From Trichoplax adhaerens (lineage: Eukaryota; Placozoa; Uniplacotomia; Trichoplacea; Trichoplacidae), in NCBI RefSeq assembly GCF_000150275.1, contig NW_002060953.1:840675-904674 (forward strand): a DNA stretch of 64,000 nucleotides, written 5' to 3'. Of the stretch, positions 13,601 to 27,000 are shown piece after piece; positions within the stretch are counted from its first letter, which is position 1, and each line of letters starts with the position of its first letter. Under the pieces are notes generated by a model. That model was not told the DNA's origin. It was given only the letters and a program-made list of their open reading frames with translations, and did no database searches. A program made the position numbers and the translations under genes.

Positions 13601-13945
13601 ATCTATTTCTAGGAAAATCTTACATAATTTTAACGAAAAAGATTTCTAAACAGGAACAGTCTCGCGGTAAGGCGAACATGTTATGTATTATGCTAAGCTT
13701 GAGAAATATCGCTTTTTATGAGAGAAGTTAGTAAGAAATGAATAAAATGAGCATTATTAAAATTATTTTAAAATATACGCTTATCTTAAATCATTTATTT
13801 CCTAATGCTTACTGTATTGGAAGTTATTAATTTATAAATTTGTTTACGATAACTGCGGATTATAGCTATAAGTGAGTCAATAAATTTAAAAGTTCGTAAA
13901 TATTGCAACTACATGGCAGGAGAATTTTAACAGAACTAGGTAAGA
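7691..13945. other. Long AT-rich intergenic stretch between the GPCR paralogues
   Basis: About 6.2 kb with no ORF showing family features. The longest minus-strand frame (10938-11195, 85 codons) has no recognisable motif and low-complexity composition. No RNA gene or transposon seen. Confidence 0.5.
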
Positions 13946-15031
13946 TCAAACGTTAGTACTACGAGAAAACTCATGTAATGTTATTTCTTGAGGATTTCGA
14001 CATTTGAAACGTAAAATTGATTTAAATGCAGCATTGAAAGGAGGATTGTAGTAATAGCAGATAAATATATTAGCTATGCTATGAAAACAAGTTAAATAGT
14101 TAGTAAAAATTCGTACAATCAAAATTTTTGATCTGATATGGCAATCGTACTGTTTATATCTAGCTAGTATATACTTAATTATATTGGTATCGACTAGAAA
14201 GACGTAGATCCAATATGGCAACCACACTACTAGGTATGCAAAGAATATAATAACGGACATTTTGCGTAATTTTTTTTTCACAAGGTCAATATTTCCATTG
14301 CTTCGATGACGCCGTAGGCCATCTGATACATTGCCGTATTTATTGCTTATTACTTGTATTAAGTCCATTTTTAAATTGTGGATGATTTGAACATTAAGGA
14401 TAGCTACAGCAATAATAGGTAAAGCATAAGAAATCGAGAATAAGATTAAATCGTAAATGGCTTGTCTGGCACCTTCTGTCCAGATTGGATTAAGTAAACA
14501 GTACGATGAAGTAGCGTAAGTCTTGATATTTAATAAGATGGCATAAGGAATCATGTAGGCAAAACCTACTGCCCAAATTAAAGCAATAACGTAAATTGCA
14601 TGCTTAACTTTAAGCTGAGCATGAAGTGGTTTACAAAAGGCTTGAAAGCGAGCATAACACATTGATATTATAGTAAATGCCGATATAATAACGGTAGCAA
14701 TATAAGCTGAATAAGAAATTTTACATAAAAATTCTCCGAAAGGCCAAGCACCATGATAGAATAAATCGGAAATAAATTGTAGTAATCTAGAAAACAGGAA
14801 CATGATTGTAACAATGCTATAGTTAACCATCATAACATTAGTAAATGTCCATAGTCTTCGCGTTCGAACAACTATATATCCGATAGCTAAATTGCCCGCA
14901 GTTGATGTTATGAAAGTGGATAGAAGTACTATCAATTTCAGTATTTTAACTATACTCCTTATCGACTCAAAATTTCCATGGTCGATACAAGTCACATTAC
15001 CTAGAGTAGAATTATTATTACCAACGAACAT
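13946..15031 (-). CDS. Class A (rhodopsin-type) G protein-coupled receptor, intronless paralogue
   Basis: A 361-residue seven-helix receptor alignable along its length with the product of 6623-7690. Shared features are a CIDHGN element before TM1, GNLAI (N47), the same RTRRLWT first intracellular loop, and WPFGEFLCKI at the TM3 start (C103, pairing with C178). It shares the non-canonical set: Thr for the TM2 Asp (NYSIVT, 70-75), ARF for DRY (127-129) and NIFIC for NPxxY (321-325). N-terminal sequons are at N7 and N12. TM6 has WLPYW. Same strand as its paralogue, about 6.2 kb away, so a dispersed tandem duplication is likely. Because both copies keep the altered hallmarks, they look like a family trait. 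Ligand and coupling are unknown. Confidence 0.93.
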   Translation of the reverse strand: MFVGNNNSTLGNVTCIDHGNFESIRSIVKILKLIVLLSTFITSTAGNLAIGYIVVRTRRLWTFTNVMMVNYSIVTIMFLFSRLLQFISDLFYHGAWPFGEFLCKISYSAYIATVIISAFTIISMCYARFQAFCKPLHAQLKVKHAIYVIALIWAVGFAYMIPYAILLNIKTYATSSYCLLNPIWTEGARQAIYDLILFSISYALPIIAVAILNVQIIHNLKMDLIQVISNKYGNVSDGLRRHRSNGNIDLVKKKLRKMSVIIFFAYLVVWLPYWIYVFLVDTNIIKYILARYKQYDCHIRSKILIVRIFTNYLTCFHSIANIFICYYYNPPFNAAFKSILRFKCRNPQEITLHEFSRSTNV

Positions 15032-15831
15032 ATTTTTAGTGATGGCGTAAATAGGATCAATTATTGTTTATTCAGTCTTTCAGCGTAGTTTATCTCCTAA
15101 TAGTATTATTTACCACATGTTGTAGCCATAAAGCAGTTATTTTATGACGACACTTTTGTAATATGTTGTAGTGCTGTAGTTTAATAAAATGATCAGTTCT
15201 GACTGTTTTAACTCTTATATAGCGTTCACACAAAAGCTGTTGTCCAATACTCCGATGCTAAACCAAAATGTGTCAATTCGTAAAACATATAATCATAATG
15301 GAATTCTACACAAGAAGACAATAGTGTTTAGAATGCGTACTATACAGATCATTTGCATAGAAACGTACATTTAAATATTTCATATTCGGGATAAATACTA
15401 CTATAGTTAATTATTTATCTGTTATTGATAGCTAGCTATTTGATGGCAAAGAATACTACCTACCTACTGTTACTTGGATATACACTTGATGATTTCGAAT
15501 CCGCCTATTAAATAATTAATAAATTACTCTGCTTATTTATCTATCGTGGATGTTTTACTAGCGTAATCGAAATAAATAGAGCTGGATGATCCTTTTGTTA
15601 GTGTTCTTTACTGTAGAGAAAATAAGATTTACAGTTATCGGAAGTAAGTAATGAAATATTGTTTATAACTATTTTTCTGAATAATTCTATAAAGCCATCT
15701 GAAAAATTTCAAAATGAGTATATTGAATGGAATAGTATCGATAAGTATTAGTTTATTGTAGTTAATAAGAGATATTGTTTGCTGGAAAATGTAACATTTT
15801 TGGGCATACAATGTAGCCTTGTTGTATATAA

Positions 15832-15856
15832 CATATATATATATATATATATATAT
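15832..15856. repeat. (AT)n microsatellite
   Basis: About 12 uninterrupted AT dinucleotides. Confidence 0.95.
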
Positions 15857-18800
15857 TGTAATAATGTCAATACGCCTACGTAGGTTTATTTAATGAAGCG
15901 GTGTTTTCATTCTCGTAATTACAGTAGGCGATGTTTTGCCTCGGTTTACTTTCTATGTTCTGTAGACAACTGTGTTCAAAATTGTTCTGTAATTCTTAAA
16001 ATGACACTATACTCATCTTCGTTCATAATGTTGGATGCCTGGGTCAGAATTAACATTTTTCTATCGTACCATTCTATCACTATTGAGACTATAGCTAAAA
16101 GCTTTAGGACAAAAAGAAGCCTAAATTCTTTTCTTTAATACATCTATATAGAAATTCTACATATTTTTTGACTATAACTCATAAGTCCCTAACAGAAGCA
16201 CTCTAATATTTAATCTAGTTCCATTTCATTGCAATATAAATCGAATAGCATGTCTTATGCTATGAATCACGCTATTAAATAATGGGTGCCAATTCTATAT
16301 TTATGTAACTTTACTTTTATACCTAGTAGTATCAATGTAAAGTTAATAGAGCATGTTTTGTGCATGTCTTTAAAGCTAATATAAATTTATATATTTTCAG
16401 TCAATTTTAATGATAAATAATCTAGCTTGGTCAATATTTATCATGCTAATGATAGGGCAATAGCTTAAGTTAATACTCGCATACATGATTTCATTAATAA
16501 TTTCACCTATGCCAAATGTGATATTATTTATACTAATTGATTTTGTTCATACTATGATACGTGCATCGCATTAGGTTCCGATTAATTATCATAGATAATT
16601 GTTCCCTTTCATCTAATATAATATATAAAAATAGATTATGTACACAATGTCCAACACGTCGTATTCTAATTAGCTCAATTAATCTGGCTCAGTTAGACCA
16701 GTAAGTTTAGAAAGGTGCGGTATATAATTTATGTTCTTCTAAAGGTATTCTTTATCGCTAACATTTATGGCGTGATATAATTACTGCAGGAAATAGTCGA
16801 CAGTAAATTATAGCAATGATCTTACATATGTAATTCAACAGAAAAATGAAAGATTTGTACTATTAATTAAAAGTAACAAACGGATGGAATTGCTAATTGC
16901 AATCGAGATATATAAAAGACTTGGACATAACACAATAAATTTCTCGTTGAAATTCATGATACATGTTATATTATATTATTAAGCTAAAAAAATTTTCTGA
17001 AAGTAGATCACGGATTTTACTCCTGTAGGAGAATAGTGTAATTAATTGATGCTAAAGTATTCGTATTTCTGGTAGAGAAATCTTCAGATGTAAAAACTGA
17101 CGAGCGGTCAAAATAGGATATTTTACAATATTGAACTGTCTTGATTCTTTAAAAATAAAAATTGGAATATTTAATTTAGTTTCCCATTTAAAGTATCATC
17201 GGAGTATTTTAATATAGTAGATAGATATCTAGGATATCTTAAACATAAATGCTTGTGCAAATACAATAAAGAATACTATACATCACAAAATATCAGCGAG
17301 AAGGATAGGAGACAGACCGAATAAATGATTCACGTAGATTTTACAATTTATTATTATGATAATATCAGTATTTACATTAATCTATGACTGGTGTAAAAAC
17401 ACAATCACGTATCGGTATGAGTGCCTATTGAGGAATCAGATACTTAGTGAACTTGATTCTTTACTATACACAAGTATGAATAATAATTTTTGGATTGATA
17501 TGAAATAAACGGATATTAGGATTCCAATTCATTATAGAATAAATACTACTAGTGCGGATTCGTGTGTGTATATCTATGGAAGTATAGTTTTTACTCCATG
17601 TGAATATAATTTCCTATTCGTTCATATTACTCTCTTGAATGTTAGATTTTAATTTTTAAATCGTAAAGCTTTTTAAAATCAATTTAAGTAACTAGAGCCA
17701 GTATCAGACACTTATTTGACTTGAAATACGCATAATTTGACAGGCTCAGTAAATTGATCGTTAAGTTGACTCAACTATATAAGTGAGGTAGTTCTATATA
17801 GTTTAGGTTAAGAAGGAAAATAATTCTTAAGTTCTAGCAAGCTGTAACACTTGTCATGATGGGATAATTACAGTAGCTTATTTTAAGAACTAGTGCATTT
17901 TTTGAAAAAAAATTCTTTATAAAGATGGTGCCTTTCAATAAACAACGAAATAATATTCTCTCAAATGGTTCAACTCTAGTGTTTGTGCACAATAAGCTTT
18001 AAGAATTTCATGATCATTTTCATAAAATGACTGGGTAGTTGATCTAGTGATTTTTAAATAACCTGAACAAATTATAAGCACTTTAGGAAAACAATGAATG
18101 TATTTCAACCATAAAGCATTTAATGTGCTATTATGCTTGATGTTGTAATACATCTATTTATTCACAATCTTTTCTGATAAATTAGATGATATTTTTATCT
18201 ATATTTTATACGGTAGAAAATTGGTTTGTAGCTTAAATTATAATTCAGCAAGGTTGACGGATGCTTTACGCCGCTTCGATCATAATTCAAAACTTCAGTT
18301 ATTGTTACGACAATTATAACACTTAAAACACTTATTACATAAATAGAGAGGAAATATTTAAGACGTACTAAGGCGACACCTTAAATTGTAATTATTATGC
18401 TAGTATTAGTAAAAGTAGATAAATTTGATCACGTAGTATATAAGACATTGGTTAAATGAAATGTACAATAATCTATGACAACGTATGCAACCTTTTCTCA
18501 TAGTAAACTCCTATGATTCAGATTTCCAAATGTAGCTATTAGTTATGCCGTCGCTAATATTAAATTGCAGAAATGGAGAAAATTACTGAAAAATCACGAA
18601 AAATAATTAAAATATAAAAAATTGATGGATCAGCGAAGAAAACCTGCGTTGAATACTGTATCAGATTTATTTAAGCCCTTGAAATTTCTATGGCACATAG
18701 CTAATATTTGTAATTGGACTACATATCTATGAGTATTTATGAATGGTCTCGTCGAAATTAGGGGAATTACGTAACTTTAGGTACTGATAAAGTAAACAAG

Positions 18801-20582
18801 GAGGGAAGAGTTTCCATAGTCTATTTTAAGATTTCTGAGAATTATTTAAATCAAAAAATGAATCTTGATTGAAATACCATTTGCTTGAAAGTTAAAATAA
18901 ATTTTATACAATGATAGCTAAATTATAGATTTGCTACCGTATCTAATGAAATATTAATGGCACTAAGTGATGCTGTGAAATTGTTTCGATATTAATATTA
19001 TTTTCGGTTTTACTAATGGTTTTAGCGATGTACAGGATCAATGAAAATATTTTTACACAATGAATGGTTGTTGAATAGATACATATGTGGTAGCTGCATT
19101 ACCTGCAAGATTGCATCCTTCATGTACATCGAAGATTGACATCAACTGTGAATAGCAATTGAAAGCAATTTTATCTAACTCACAAAGAGTAAAAAAATCG
19201 ATAGATCTAGAATCCAGGTACGATATACAACCGTTTTACTGCGGTACAAACTAAGCCGATTTATAAAGTTCATCTTTATCTTTTTAGATTATACGTTATT
19301 AATTAATTATACCCAAGACTTGTGAAATAATGAAGATAAAATAATAAAACATCTGTATTAATTAAAAAGATTGAGATATAAGAAGAGAAATGGATAAGAT
19401 GGACATGATATAAGAAATATAAGGTATTACAGTAAGTTTTGAATTTATATGCAAATAGAGGTCAATTAAATGATTACAAGAGCTACAATTGAATTGCAAG
19501 TCTGCAATGTGCCTTACGTAAATTATATTTGGAATACTGCTTGCACTTGTAATCCTCTTGGTAGCACCATTACCTTCTTATCTTCATTTATATACCTCAA
19601 ACAGAAGCTTTACTGAGTCCTTAAGTTACTGACTACCTACTGTAGCTCAGAATAAGTTACAGACATACATAAAGCGCTTCCGACTAATTTATTGTTTCAA
19701 TTCAATCATTGTTTTTCAATCAACTATCTTGTCTCCTCTCTTCCCTTGATGGATGTTTCGTGTTCACATTATTGTTTTCATTGATGAAATTGAATTAAAT
19801 GAGGATTAATTTTAATGGATGCAGTTTACTAATAGTGTTGATAGAGTAAGCCTGCTTGTTTGATGGATCTATATTGGCTACAAGGGGGTAATTCTTACGT
19901 AATCACACTTTCGTTCAAAAAGTATAGCACTATTCCCAATCCAGGAATATTTTACTTCAAGACGAATCTATTAAACAATATCAAAAGCTGATATTGCAAT
20001 ACAATCTGTACTTATGAATTTATGAAGGATCATGAGGATTCAGATATCATTTCATAATGTCTGATATACTAAGTGATTGCTTAAAGTTTTTTCCTAAGCA
20101 ATTAGTGGGGGAATTTCAAAGGTAATCTGATCATAAATTGAAGGGCTTAATTTTATGACATTTTATCGTTAAGAGGCACTAAATTTGTCGTGTCATTTTC
20201 ATCGGATACATTGTCAATATACATTGCATAATTATTCCCATTTTGGAAACTGACAGACTTATAAATCTATTTGAATGCTACTGATTACAATATTAGATAA
20301 TATTCAAGATTTAATCTGATATTTTTTAAAGCCCCTCCGATTAATGTAGGCAAATTAAAAAGAGCCTAGCAATGTCGTAGAGTTAATGAAATACGATTGA
20401 TTTTAACTATATCGATATTGCAATATTCTTGGCAATGCTATACCTATTAAAAAAGTTCAATCATTGTATATCTAGCTAAAATTCCTCCTTACAATTCATA
20501 ACCACTAGTGCAAACTCCCGTCGCTTTGCTGACGGTTTACGATAATGTGCTCATTTAACAGATAGTATTACCATTTGATAGA

Positions 20583-20703
20583 CCTGTCAGATGCACCGTG
20601 AGTAGACTATAAAAGGAGTTGATGGCCAATGCTACGTAAAAATTGGAATTAAGGAAGGGTAATCGTGTCTACTCGAGTGCTTTAGATAGAGTCGTAAAGC
20701 TAG
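20583..20703 (+). repeat. Probable third, diverged copy of the 5.1/6.2 kb repeat
   Basis: TATAAAAG at about 20609 is followed by taatcgtgtctactcgagtg and ttagatagagtcgt. This follows the order and wording of the 3' half of the repeats at 5120-5300 and 6153-6322. The left part is not alignable by eye. Similarity is partial, so confidence is modest. Confidence 0.4.
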
Positions 20704-23700
20704 TTTTAAATTTTGATCAATGCAGAATTTCAAACATTTATTAGACTATTTTTAATGTACATCCTATATTTAAGATGTTCGCGGATATGTTTTTTCTGAT
20801 ATGAACAGGATGCATTACATTCTCCTTTATAAGAAAGAACTACTAACTATAGAGTATCATCAATATACCGTGACAAAATTCTCGTAATTGGAATCATTTC
20901 TAGACGTTGGGAATACTGTAAATGTTTAAATAAAAAAAATCAATTAAGTACTCCAAACGATTACTACAATAGTAGTGTATGAACTTAACTTTACTAGCAA
21001 ACAGAATACAGAAATCTTGATTAATTACTCAATATTGGCAATGAAATCTGAATATTTTTCTTTGAAGTAAGTATTTCTATAGTAATTCTTAGAAAATGCC
21101 TCCTTTAAAATAACAGTCAATGTGTTGCCAATTATTGCTTATAGAAGAAACTATGTTCTTTTTTTGACGCCTTAGCTATGTATTCATAGTTGATGGCTAT
21201 ACGTTATACTCAACTTCCATCAACTGTTTACAGAACTTAGGAGAATTATTGTTAAACTCATCTCAAGGATTAATATTGCTCTTGAATGTGGTTCCTTTTT
21301 CTATCTCTGATTTGAAACTTTAAAATAGAATAAAAATGCTACACAGGCATAGAAATTATGTAGGGAATACTTTCTAATTGTCCTCTTTTACGATGACAAT
21401 CACTCACTTAAAATTTGTGGTTACTAACATTGAGTAAATCTCTAGCGAGACACAATTAGACCAACATTGTGTTTAACCTTCATTCGATTTTAGTCAGTCA
21501 ACTCATCAGGGTTGCAGTTAGTAGTTGCCAGTTACCGGCAATCATAAGTAATTATTATTGCTTGACAAGTCTGAGCACCATCTTGTGCGCTATTTGATTA
21601 GTTACGTTCAGTAGAGAGATCCATCATGATTTATATTCTCAGTTAGACCGTAATGTCAAATAATATTCAACATCGTTTTGGATCATTACTTTGTCTCAAA
21701 TAAAGGGTAGCCTAGGACTAACAGATATCGGTCAGGTATTGATCATTTGTGTAGAAGTAGTCCAATTAGTATATTAGTCGGAGTACCTCGAGAATTTGCC
21801 GCATGTGTGGATGAAATAGTTCTCACACAAGATGTTAAAAATACTGAACGGTAATAATCATAAATTTTTATAGCTATTTCGGACGGTCTTGGACGCCCAT
21901 AGTATGGCTAATCTCAACGCTCTCTCACTTTTAAATTACCGGCGTTTACAATCTTGAAGTTGGATTATACCATGGGGTGTCTGCGCAATCTATGGTCAGC
22001 CTTTCCTAACACTTTGAAGTCCTAACCAGAAAGGTTCTTGTCTATAGTCCAAACATAGCGATTCTGTCTTATACTGTAGACACCGCACTAATCTTAGCAC
22101 TGTCGGAAAGGTCAGGACACAGCATACAAGCAGTAGTACAGATTTTCTTGTTTATAGTTAGTAACTCCTGGTATAAGTCTGCATGTAGAGAGTGAATATC
22201 TAGTACTAGTAAATCGTTATTCTTACTAGCTATCGTACAACGATTTTTATTTAGCATGCCATAGTGTTCTACTTCGTAATGCTACCTTACTTCTTGTTAC
22301 TACTTTTACTAGCTAAATTCTCGACAGCATATGTATTGTATATTATCGTAGTACTTCATAAATGCAGGCTTTCAGTAGTTGAAGGACTTTCATTTCTTGA
22401 TAGCAGTTCGCCTATTTCAAATACTTCTAAAAATTGATTGCAAGGAATCATTCAGTGATGAAACATTGAATTTGACTATTTCATCTGACGTTGTCGTTAC
22501 ATTAGTGTTCCAAATTGAAATTTGTAAAGACGAAAAAGTAGAACAGTACCAATCTACTGTCAAGTTTTGTCCTCCCAGAAATTTACCTACGGTACGATTC
22601 TAAATACTGACAGTCTCCCATCGTTAGAGGAACACTAAACATCAATAGTCTCATATTAGACAAATGAATCCAAACTTGATTAAAGAGTCAATCAATTATA
22701 TTGTAGAAAACCAATATAAGCATTAATCATTCGTACTTAGATAACATTATAAAAGTATGCAGTTATCGCTTAAAAGTATGTCTTTCGTCATAAATTAATT
22801 AATATTAACACATTCCTAGATAAGTTATCTATCTATGGAAACTATGTTACGGCAGCCATGCAAAAGTTTTTCCTTAGCTGTTAGACACACTCATTTATGA
22901 TGTGCAGTATGTTTATTCCAAGATCAGGATACAGGAATGATTTAGGGAACCCAAGTTGAATTTTGTCAGTATCGTGAAGTACGCCGACAGCAATGTTATA
23001 GAGAGTGCAATTCAGAAACAACAGAGACTAAAATAGCGCAATATGGTAATGTTGATACTTTGCAATGTTAATATTGATGGTCTAATACAAATCAGTACTG
23101 AAAATCTGTTGAAGCCATGGATATTGTGTCTTCTACACTGTACAGTATGGCGAATTTAGGAGAGAGACTAGCTATTCAAACAATCTGGATGCTACTTTTG
23201 TCCTAGTTTCCCCTGTCAACATCATCCAATTTGCCGTCCATCTTCATCCGTACGTCCAATTTGTGCTAAGTTCTGTTTCAAAACAGAACCTTCTGTTTCA
23301 TTCTGCTTAGCCCACTCAAATCTATCGTTGCTAATATTCGATATCTATTGATTTTTCCATGTTCTTACTAACTCTAAAAAGATTAAATATCCAGTCTTTG
23401 GGAATTATTACTGTGTCATGATGCAACAATTGGATAATAATCGCCTAAAAAATGACATACGAATCTTTTATTACCATGATACAAAGATTACCATAATTTG
23501 TTTATGATACTCCCTAGTGGTAGACTAATTTTAAATTTCACAGTTGGAGATATTTCATGTACTATATGTTTTCTCTACTATTGTGATCCGCTGATGATGA
23601 AAAATTTCTCCAACGGAATCATTTGTATAACCTATTCTATTTGTCAAGGATATCGACAATGGCTTCTATTATACTATCATCATTTAAACATATCATTCAA

Positions 23701-24073
23701 ATTATTCTGTCAATATGAGACCATGGCCGTTCATTGTAGCTTTAAATTACGTCATGTTATTCTATTCCTACCGATAGCTGTTATAAAAAGCAAGAAAAAA
23801 TTGTTAGAGGTTTAGTTAAGTGTAAGCAACCGTGCTGTTAACAAGGTTGTTGTAGATCGAAAATTTGGCTCATATTCAAGAGTTGGTGTAGTTTTATGCG
23901 ACCATTGTGGCATATCTTGTTAGAATAAGATCAGTTGTACTTTTGAAAATAACGCTTTTTAACCGGAATGTAATCATTTTTCATAGACTATTCCATTTCA
24001 TAACATTGGAACGATATAAATCTCTGCATTGACAACTTTTTACAACTGAGATCGAATTTAAAAAGTGTCGACG

Positions 24074-27000
24074 ATGACTATGAATAGAGATACCAACTAC
24101 ATGAAAACAATTTTGATGATCAATCTATTAGTTTTTTCAACAGTGGAAGGCAAAACAGTTACCCAAACTGTGTCAGAATTTTCCTGTCCAACCAATTGTC
24201 GCTGTCACAAGAGGCAAATTTTCTGCAAAACCATTGCAGATGTTTCTCTTAAATCAATTGGAAACGATGTTCAAACACTGTAAGTTAGAATAATATTCCT
24301 AATTTGACTTCAATAAAATATCGTTTATTATGTATGGATGGATTGATTTTCACCCAATTTATTATTTTGCTATTGGTCTACATCACGGTATCTGTAGTTT
24401 ACGGAAATCAATCGGTCACCGATTTGATTTGGTGTTAAACATTTTTTGTTGTACCTAAAATTTCCTATAGTACCGTACAAGTGCTGTACAATTGCAGCTG
24501 TCTAATTTAATAGAAATACGTCGGAAAATTTTCGTGAAAGAAATTGTTTCAGCAATGCGATGACTGTTATTAAAGTCACCATTACCACTAGGATATATCT
24601 TATTTCAAATGTATCTAGATGCCTAGAATACATGCGTAATTCAGTTCTAGAACAACCACAAGATAGCTTATTAGAGTGTAGGAAATCGTTAAGTGATATG
24701 TGAAAGTGTCAGATTGACAGTGTATGTGCGAGATTTGTAGATTAAGCGGAATGACAAGATTGCGTTAAGCACCTATCTACGTTCAATAATAATATTATAA
24801 TTAAAGTAAATATTGTAGCTTTGATTAGGATAGTCTATTAAGGCAGTTAGACACCAAGGGTTATACAAGTAATTTGATGCTAGATTAATAAGAAATTATG
24901 GATCTAAATAGTGGCTTGGTCTTGTTCCTAGTTGAACAAGTAGTTTCGAAATTGTCGTATTTGATCATTCTGATTTTAGATACTTTATCACACTGGTCTA
25001 CGTTGATCTTTTTCGTGTCTCAGATGTTTCCACTCAAGTTCTATGGCGGCAAAGTTTATTGACTTAAATGCTTATAGTAAACATTTTTATCAGACCGTTG
25101 AGTTGAGCTGGTATTATGCTCTTAAAAGTAAAAAGAAATTATTCGTTGTTTACTATGGTGAGGGAATGTAGAAATGAGTCATCAGGGAACATTTTATCCC
25201 CAATTTTAGATAAAGTAACTAGCAAGAAGGATAATAGGGAAGTATAGTTTACAGGATTTCATATTTTTAAAATAATTCAGTTTACAAAAGTTCCTACGTC
25301 ATTGGAAAATACTTTAAGTTAAACGTAAAAGATGATATACCCTTCAAGTTGAATAAACAAAACATATCGCAAAAGAACGTCATGAAATAGACTTTTTAGC
25401 GGTATTATAAACCTTCGAGTCGCTATCTCGGCTTATAAATTATCTTAATTGCAACTTATTATGTACAATAAATGCTATAAGAAATATAATCTTTTCAATA
25501 ACTTGACTCGTGTCTTTACTAATACCATTGATCATTTATTGAAGTGCTATCCGACAAGAAATTTTATGCACCAACGAAAAAGTGATAGCATTGCTAAAGC
25601 AGGCTGCAAAGGTTTCCACTAAATTAGCTATCGAATGCCGTGATTCCAAAACTTCAGTTGGTAAAATGTTGATACTACATGTCAATAAATATGAACACCG
25701 CAACATGAATAGTCAAGGTAGAATACATTCATGTTCATTCTTTGTGAATCATTTAAAATTATGAATTTGTTCCATCGATTAATTGGTACTATAAATACAC
25801 GCTCAACTAAACTACTGCTAATATGTAAATATGGTTTACTTGAATTTCATCTGCATTAATTTAAAATGTTGTGCAGATCGACTACACAGCTAGGTGATGA
25901 TTGCTGCTTCATAGCCGCTGTATTTTACTTCTGTAGTAGTAATTGATGCTTATTATAGCGATAATGAATTAATTTAAATCTAGCTCTCGTATAATTTGAA
26001 TTTTATAGTCCACATTTGCCTAGTACAGTCTATTTCTAATTATTGTTTTGGGTGAAAATCATTCGTTCCCTAATTCGCTATTGTCATGCATTAATTTGGC
26101 TTTAATATTTTAAAGTAAAACACTCTATCAGATGAACTTGGATTTACTTGTTTACGGTATTTGATATTCCGCAGACTTTGCCCAGATAAATTCAAGGATT
26201 AAAAGATCGCTTCATGATAAGTCAGGTAAGCAAAAAATTATCATTTTGCAATAACCTTAGCTACTTTGCAAAATTTATTAATGGATGCCGCAGAGTAAGT
26301 AAAATCATGGGCTACTAGATGGCACACCTAATAATCCATGGTAAAACTATCAGCAAACTCAATTAATTACAATAATTGCAAGCTAATACACGTTGCGACA
26401 GTAAAATGCTGCTTACTGTGTTTAAATAATGATTTAACTCAGATTCCATTGCTGCTATAATCCTTGTATAAAATCAATATTATCTTGGCGATGTTATCAA
26501 CTTTTTGATGATCTATCTATTGATCATCTTTGTTGCGATATATCTTGTAAAGTTATAAAACTGTAGCTTCGGTTAATTCATTAGATTCGCGTCCGAATGC
26601 AAAGCCATTGCCCAAAGCTGATCGAAATTATAGCTCAAATAAAGCTCAACATTCAAGTCCTAAGACATTGGGAGATAATAGTAATAGTAGCTATTCTTCC
26701 AATATTCTATTTATCATCATTTTCTCAATATTCTCTGTCCTCTTAATTGGTATATTGACTTACTGTCGTTGGAAGATAAAAAGAGATTGTGTGGATAGTG
26801 GCCAAGAGGCTAATCCTTCATTGACAAGATCGAATGTAAATACCAGCACTTTCAGGCGTCAAGATCATGTTCCACCTCCCAGTTATGAAGCTACTAGTAA
26901 GTCTATACTGATTTTAAGTCCGCAATTACGCACAACAGAGGACAGTTGTTAATGTTATGTTCAATTTATTTGCATCTTTATGTCTGAGTAGACTTTACTT

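Larger units (their letters stand above)
15032..24073. other. Long AT-rich intergenic stretch
   Basis: About 9 kb without a supportable gene. Short frames at 15893-16138, 22379-22603 and 23498-23815 show no family motif, no convincing start context and no splice partners. The stretch includes an (AT)n microsatellite and one further partial copy of the 5.1/6.2 kb repeat, listed separately. Confidence 0.5.

Noticed and set aside
22069-22603. Adjacent minus and plus frames of 62 and 74 codons
   Set aside because: Some coding-like composition, but no start context, splice partners or recognisable domain; kept as intergenic.
23498-23815. 105-codon frame rich in hydrophobic residues and cysteines
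   Set aside because: Considered as a degraded GPCR, but it lacks any transmembrane hallmark order; likely chance in AT-rich DNA.
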